This document shows positions 61,294 to 64,000 of a stretch of 64,000 nucleotides of DNA, piece after piece (the stretch's first letter is position 1; each line of letters begins with the position of its first letter). Source of the stretch: Arcicella rigui. Lineage in GTDB: Bacteria > Bacteroidota > Bacteroidia > Cytophagales > Spirosomataceae. The stretch lies in NCBI RefSeq assembly GCF_034929435.1, contig NZ_JAYFUM010000012.1:62001-126000 (forward strand), written 5' to 3'. Under the pieces are notes generated by a model. That model did no database searches. It saw only the letters and a list, made by a program, of their open reading frames with translations, and was not told the DNA's origin. Position numbers and translations under genes: made by a program.

Positions 61294-62392
61294 TGTTTTG
61301 GTTTTCTTGTGGTTCTAATTCATAGTCGGAGGGAAGAGCCATGCCAATTCTGTAATTTCCCATACTTCCCGAAAATTTGATGGCATGAGGCGAAATTAAT
61401 TCTCCTTGCTGAGTTAAATATTTTAATTCTTGGTTGGTTGGCTCAATTCTCGTGAATTCATGGTGCATAGTTCTGTACCTAAAATTGGGAAAATCGTTGA
61501 ATTTTCCGAGATACACCACTTCCAATGTTTTGTTGAGATGCAGGATAAATTGATGATTGGCAGAATCTGCTTCAACCATTTTATCAAGATTTACCTGATA
61601 AGTGGGATTGCTATATTTTTCATAAAAATTGTTGGGCATAAAACTCAGCGTAGTGTCTTTGATGACTTGAAACTGATTTTTTTCTACTTGATGCGTAATC
61701 AAAGATTTGAAAAAATGATTTGGCGAACCCAAATAGGCTTCTCTTCGATTTTTATTCCATAAACTTTGCTCTTTTTCATGCTCGGCTTTTAGGGCTTCAA
61801 AGCGTGTAATGCCCATATAAAACATATCTCCGTTTGACTGATACGTGAATTCTTGAAGCATACAAATTACTTTATAGCCTAATTTTTTATTCAAAATCAC
61901 GATAGGTTCGGCACAACTTGCTTTCAAAATATTATCTTCCCAAGTTAGCCGAATGGCGTTTTTATTTTCAATATCATAAAAATCACTGTTGGGATTTACG
62001 CCCAGAAATTCTCGCTTGAAAGTCTTGAAATCTCTTAGCCATTTTTTACTTCTTTTCTCTTCTATTTTTACTTCTAAGAGTTCTTTGCTGATGGGTTCTA
62101 ATTTGAAAGTGAGGGTTTTAGCGTGCAATTGTTTGGTTTCAAAAGTAGCACTGATAGGAGCGTAGCCAATAAATGATGCACCGATTTTGATTGTACCAAA
62201 AGGGACTTGAAAACTAAATTCTCCACGTTCGTTCGTACTTGTGCCAATCGACGAACCTACTACAAAAACCGTGGCAAAGGGAAGTATTTCGTTGGTTTCT
62301 GCATCAATCACTCTTCCTTTGATTAACTCCTGAGCCATCATTGCTTTGGAGCAAAGAATTAGAAAAAGTATTTGAAAAACATATTTTTTCAT
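61283..62392 (-). CDS. Carboxypeptidase-regulatory-like-domain exported protein
   Basis: 369 residues. Signal peptide MKKYVFQILFLILCSKAMMAQ, then the carboxypeptidase-regulatory-like domain (ELIKGRVIDAETNEILPFATVFVVGSS... to about 110) and a beta-rich C-terminal region of a family found in Bacteroidota (FKTFKREFLGVNPNSDFYDIENKNAI...). There is no barrel, so it is not a TonB receptor. It overlaps the SDR gene by 11 bp. A perfect -7 element TATCTTTG (minus, 62428-62421) lies 29 bp upstream. Function unknown. Confidence 0.7.
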   Translation of the reverse strand: MKKYVFQILFLILCSKAMMAQELIKGRVIDAETNEILPFATVFVVGSSIGTSTNERGEFSFQVPFGTIKIGASFIGYAPISATFETKQLHAKTLTFKLEPISKELLEVKIEEKRSKKWLRDFKTFKREFLGVNPNSDFYDIENKNAIRLTWEDNILKASCAEPIVILNKKLGYKVICMLQEFTYQSNGDMFYMGITRFEALKAEHEKEQSLWNKNRREAYLGSPNHFFKSLITHQVEKNQFQVIKDTTLSFMPNNFYEKYSNPTYQVNLDKMVEADSANHQFILHLNKTLEVVYLGKFNDFPNFRYRTMHHEFTRIEPTNQELKYLTQQGELISPHAIKFSGSMGNYRIGMALPSDYELEPQENQNNDN

Positions 62393-62420
62393 CTGAGATT
62401 TAAACCAAGGATTGTATTTT

Positions 62421-62428
62421 CAAAGATA
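62421..62428 (-). promoter_or_regulatory. Promoter -7 element of the 61283-62392 gene
   Basis: Minus-strand TATCTTTG, an exact TAnnTTTG, placed about 29 bp before the ATG; a matching TTG upstream is not evident. Confidence 0.4.
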
Positions 62429-62585
62429 CATTTTATGTTTTAAATGCCTGTTCTGTTTCATTCAGATTAATCTTTGTAGCCAGTTTTTTATCGAAAATTT
62501 AATGCGTTTTCATTTTTAAAATGAGTCGAAAATACCGACCTTTCGTGATAAATTTTAATATCAATTCTTTAACATCCTTTCAAAA

Positions 62586-62876
62586 ATGAATATTTACCTC
62601 ACAGCTATCGTAAGAAGCAAGCCTGAAAAAGTAGAAGAACTGAAAGCTCAATTACAGCAATTGGTTGTTGAGTCGAGAAAAGAAGCCGCTTGTATTCAAT
62701 ACGATTTACATCAGTCAATCGAAGAAAGTACTCTTTTTACTTTCCATGAAATTTGGGAGAGTTACGAAGGATTAATGTTGCACGACCAACAACCACATAT
62801 CAAAGCTTTTGGTTTGGTGGCAGATGAGTTATTGGATGGCCCAGTGAAGATTATTAGAGCGAGTAAAGTGGATTAG
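62586..62876 (+). CDS. ABM-domain putative quinol monooxygenase (YgiN-like)
   Basis: 96 residues, the ordinary size for the antibiotic-biosynthesis-monooxygenase ferredoxin-like fold. The strand pattern IYLTAIVRSKPEKVEELKAQLQQLV, then CIQYDLHQSIEESTLFTFHEIWESYEGLMLHDQQPHIKAFG, is typical of YgiN and small ABM enzymes that oxidise quinol-type compounds without a cofactor. It stands alone on the plus strand, and the 381-bp gap that follows is a repeat region. Confidence 0.88.
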   Translation: MNIYLTAIVRSKPEKVEELKAQLQQLVVESRKEAACIQYDLHQSIEESTLFTFHEIWESYEGLMLHDQQPHIKAFGLVADELLDGPVKIIRASKVD

Positions 62877-63257
62877 GGATTTGAGATTTCGGATTTCGGA
62901 TTTTTTTTGCTTTCGGATTTCGGTCATCAGATTTCGGCTTTTGGGTTTTAGGCATTGTTTTCTGATGTCGGTCGTCGGATTTCGGGTTTTAGATTTTTTC
63001 TTTTTTGAGTTTTTAAAGTGAATATATAAGATAACTCAAACTCAAAAACCAAAATTCTAAATCCCAAATCCAAAGACCGACATCCGAAAGCAAAAAACAA
63101 ATCCGATATCCGAAGACCGACATCCGAAAGCAAAAAACAAATCCGATATCCGAAGACCGACATCCGAAAGCAAAAAAACAAATCCGACATCCGAAGACCG
63201 ACATCTGAAAGCAAAAAAACAAATCCGAAATCCGAAGACCGATAGCCGACAGCTATT
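62877..63257. repeat. Repeat-rich gap including a 40/41-bp tandem repeat
   Basis: 381 bp without a gene. The left part is stuttered GATTTCGGATTTCGG words (62880-63000); the right part (63074-63242) is a tandem repeat of about four units with periods 40, 40, 41 and 41, each containing AGACCGACATCCGAAAGC then an A-run and CAAATCCGATATCCGA. Units 1-2 are almost identical; units 3-4 carry an extra A and a few substitutions. Contiguous, with no spacers, so not CRISPR. Confidence 0.85.
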
Positions 63258-64000
63258 TTATTTCTTCAAATACTTCCCAAACCATTTCAAATAACGCTCA
63301 AAGCGGTCGATTTGGAAAATGGGATTGGTAATACCGTGAAATTGTCCGGGATAAATAATCAATTCTGTTGGAATTCCCACCGATTTAAAGGCTTGATACA
63401 TCTGTTCACTACCAACCGCAGGAACGTTGAAATCGCTTTCGCCCACCATAAACTGTGTTGGTGTTTTGATTTTTTCTACTTTAAAAAACGGATAAGAAAG
63501 ATTAATATATTTATCCACATTTTTCCAAGGAGCACCCAATTCATGCTCGTATTGAAGAATATACTGGTCGTTGCCATACATAGAAAGTACCAAAGCAACC
63601 CCTGCACCACTTGCAGCCACTTTAAAACGAGTATCCGTTGCAATGGTATAATCTGTCAAGATTCCGCCATAACTCCAGCCCCCAATCCCCAATTTTTCAG
63701 GGTCGGCAATTCCTTTTTGAACCAAATGGTCGCAAGCTCCTAAAATATCCATTACTTCTTTATTCCCCCAATCGGCATAAATAGATTTACAATACGCCAA
63801 ACCTCTACCATTTGAACCTCTATAATTAACAGCCACTACCGCATAACCAGCGGCAGCTAACATCTGGCGACTCAAATCAAAACTATACTCATCTTGTGCC
63901 ACTGGCCCACCATGAATAAAGAAAATCGTCGGGAGTTTTTGCGAACTATTGGTATTAATGGGGGTAAAAAGTAAGTTAGAAACCAAAGTGCCATCTTTAC
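63258..64000 (-). CDS. S9 prolyl-oligopeptidase-family peptidase (C-terminal part, truncated by the window)
   Basis: About 247 residues visible; the frame stays open to the right edge (residues KDGTLVSNLLFTP at the edge match the S9 hinge before the hydrolase domain). Catalytic Ser in GIGGWSYGGILTDY, Asp in MVGESDFNVPAVG and His in IYPGQFHGI; the G-G-P/N-Y-R-G-S-N-G segment (FFIHGGPVAQ, VNYRGSNGRG) is standard. The N-terminal beta-propeller lies outside the window, so dipeptidyl- versus oligopeptidase activity and export cannot be decided. Confidence 0.85.
   Translation of the reverse strand, partial: KDGTLVSNLLFTPINTNSSQKLPTIFFIHGGPVAQDEYSFDLSRQMLAAAGYAVVAVNYRGSNGRGLAYCKSIYADWGNKEVMDILGACDHLVQKGIADPEKLGIGGWSYGGILTDYTIATDTRFKVAASGAGVALVLSMYGNDQYILQYEHELGAPWKNVDKYINLSYPFFKVEKIKTPTQFMVGESDFNVPAVGSEQMYQAFKSVGIPTELIIYPGQFHGITNPIFQIDRFERYLKWFGKYLKK

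Noticed and set aside
62948..63222. Two overlapping minus-strand frames with repeated peptide words (LSDVGLRISDLFF-like)
   Set aside because: They are translations of the 40/41-bp tandem repeat. The period is not a multiple of three, so each unit is read in a different frame; not a repeat protein.
63074..63242. CRISPR array
   Set aside because: Units are contiguous with no unique spacers, and no cas genes are in the window.

Overview
The window looks like the chromosome of an AT-rich Bacteroidota bacterium, most likely of the order Cytophagales. The evidence is a secreted protein with a type A type-IX-secretion C-terminal domain, TonB-receptor-like proteins with N-terminal carboxypeptidase-regulatory domains, -7 promoter elements of the TAnnTTTG type, few Shine-Dalgarno sequences, and Bacteroidota-type ParE/ParC subunits. 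I cannot name a genus. I saw no rRNA, tRNA, transposase, phage gene or CRISPR array.

Layout. 1-1.7 kb: the end of an FtsX/MacB-type permease and an exported protein of a family often mislabelled asparagine synthetase B. 1.9-15.3 kb: an eleven-gene minus-strand operon for making and exporting a surface polysaccharide by the ABC-transporter route. In transcription order it holds an SLBB export protein, a Wzz-like chain regulator, Wzm, Wzt, a DegT aminotransferase, a multi-TM glycosyltransferase, WbqC, a NeuD-like acyltransferase, a GH43-like propeller, a PhyH dioxygenase and a GT2. 15.6-39.9 kb: mostly housekeeping (parE, pheA, ribF, truB, uppP, xylulokinase, ABC transporters, parC, a NUDIX CoA diphosphatase, a large flavoprotein, a YyaL-type protein, ruvC). 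40-44 kb: a small membrane-glycan cluster (UPF0104 membrane protein, two GT2, one polysaccharide deacetylase). 44.1-46.6 kb: tatD, ansA and a coiled-coil lipoprotein.

The most unusual part is 46.7-55.6 kb. A LuxR/NarL-type response regulator (minus strand) faces three tandem paralogous triple-PAS histidine kinases without membrane segments. The last kinase is translationally coupled (TAATG) to an HDAC-family deacetylase. The 1.05 kb between regulator and first kinase has no credible protein gene. It carries three promoter units of identical geometry: AAAACCCC-N8-GGGATTG, then 21 bases, then TAYTTTG. Each contains the dyad CCCTW-N4-WAGGG just upstream of the predicted -33 element. One unit points at the regulator, one at the first kinase (with a second dyad 20 bp upstream), and one at a roughly 220-base segment that lacks a credible ORF, contains an 18-bp-arm hairpin, and ends in a perfect 14-bp terminator. 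I read this as a self-regulated two-component island with a co-regulated small RNA.

56-64 kb: a lipoprotein hydrolase, a TonB-receptor-like outer-membrane protein, an SDR oxidoreductase overlapping a carboxypeptidase-regulatory-domain protein, an ABM monooxygenase, a 40/41-bp tandem repeat and the C-terminal part of an S9 peptidase that runs off the window. Many intergenic gaps hold 'stuttering' imperfect repeats of a few word families (AAATCCGAAATC, AACTCAnnACTCAAAATTCA, CCAAATTTTCAAATC, GTAATTGGTGATTAG), often folding into long dyads between convergent genes.
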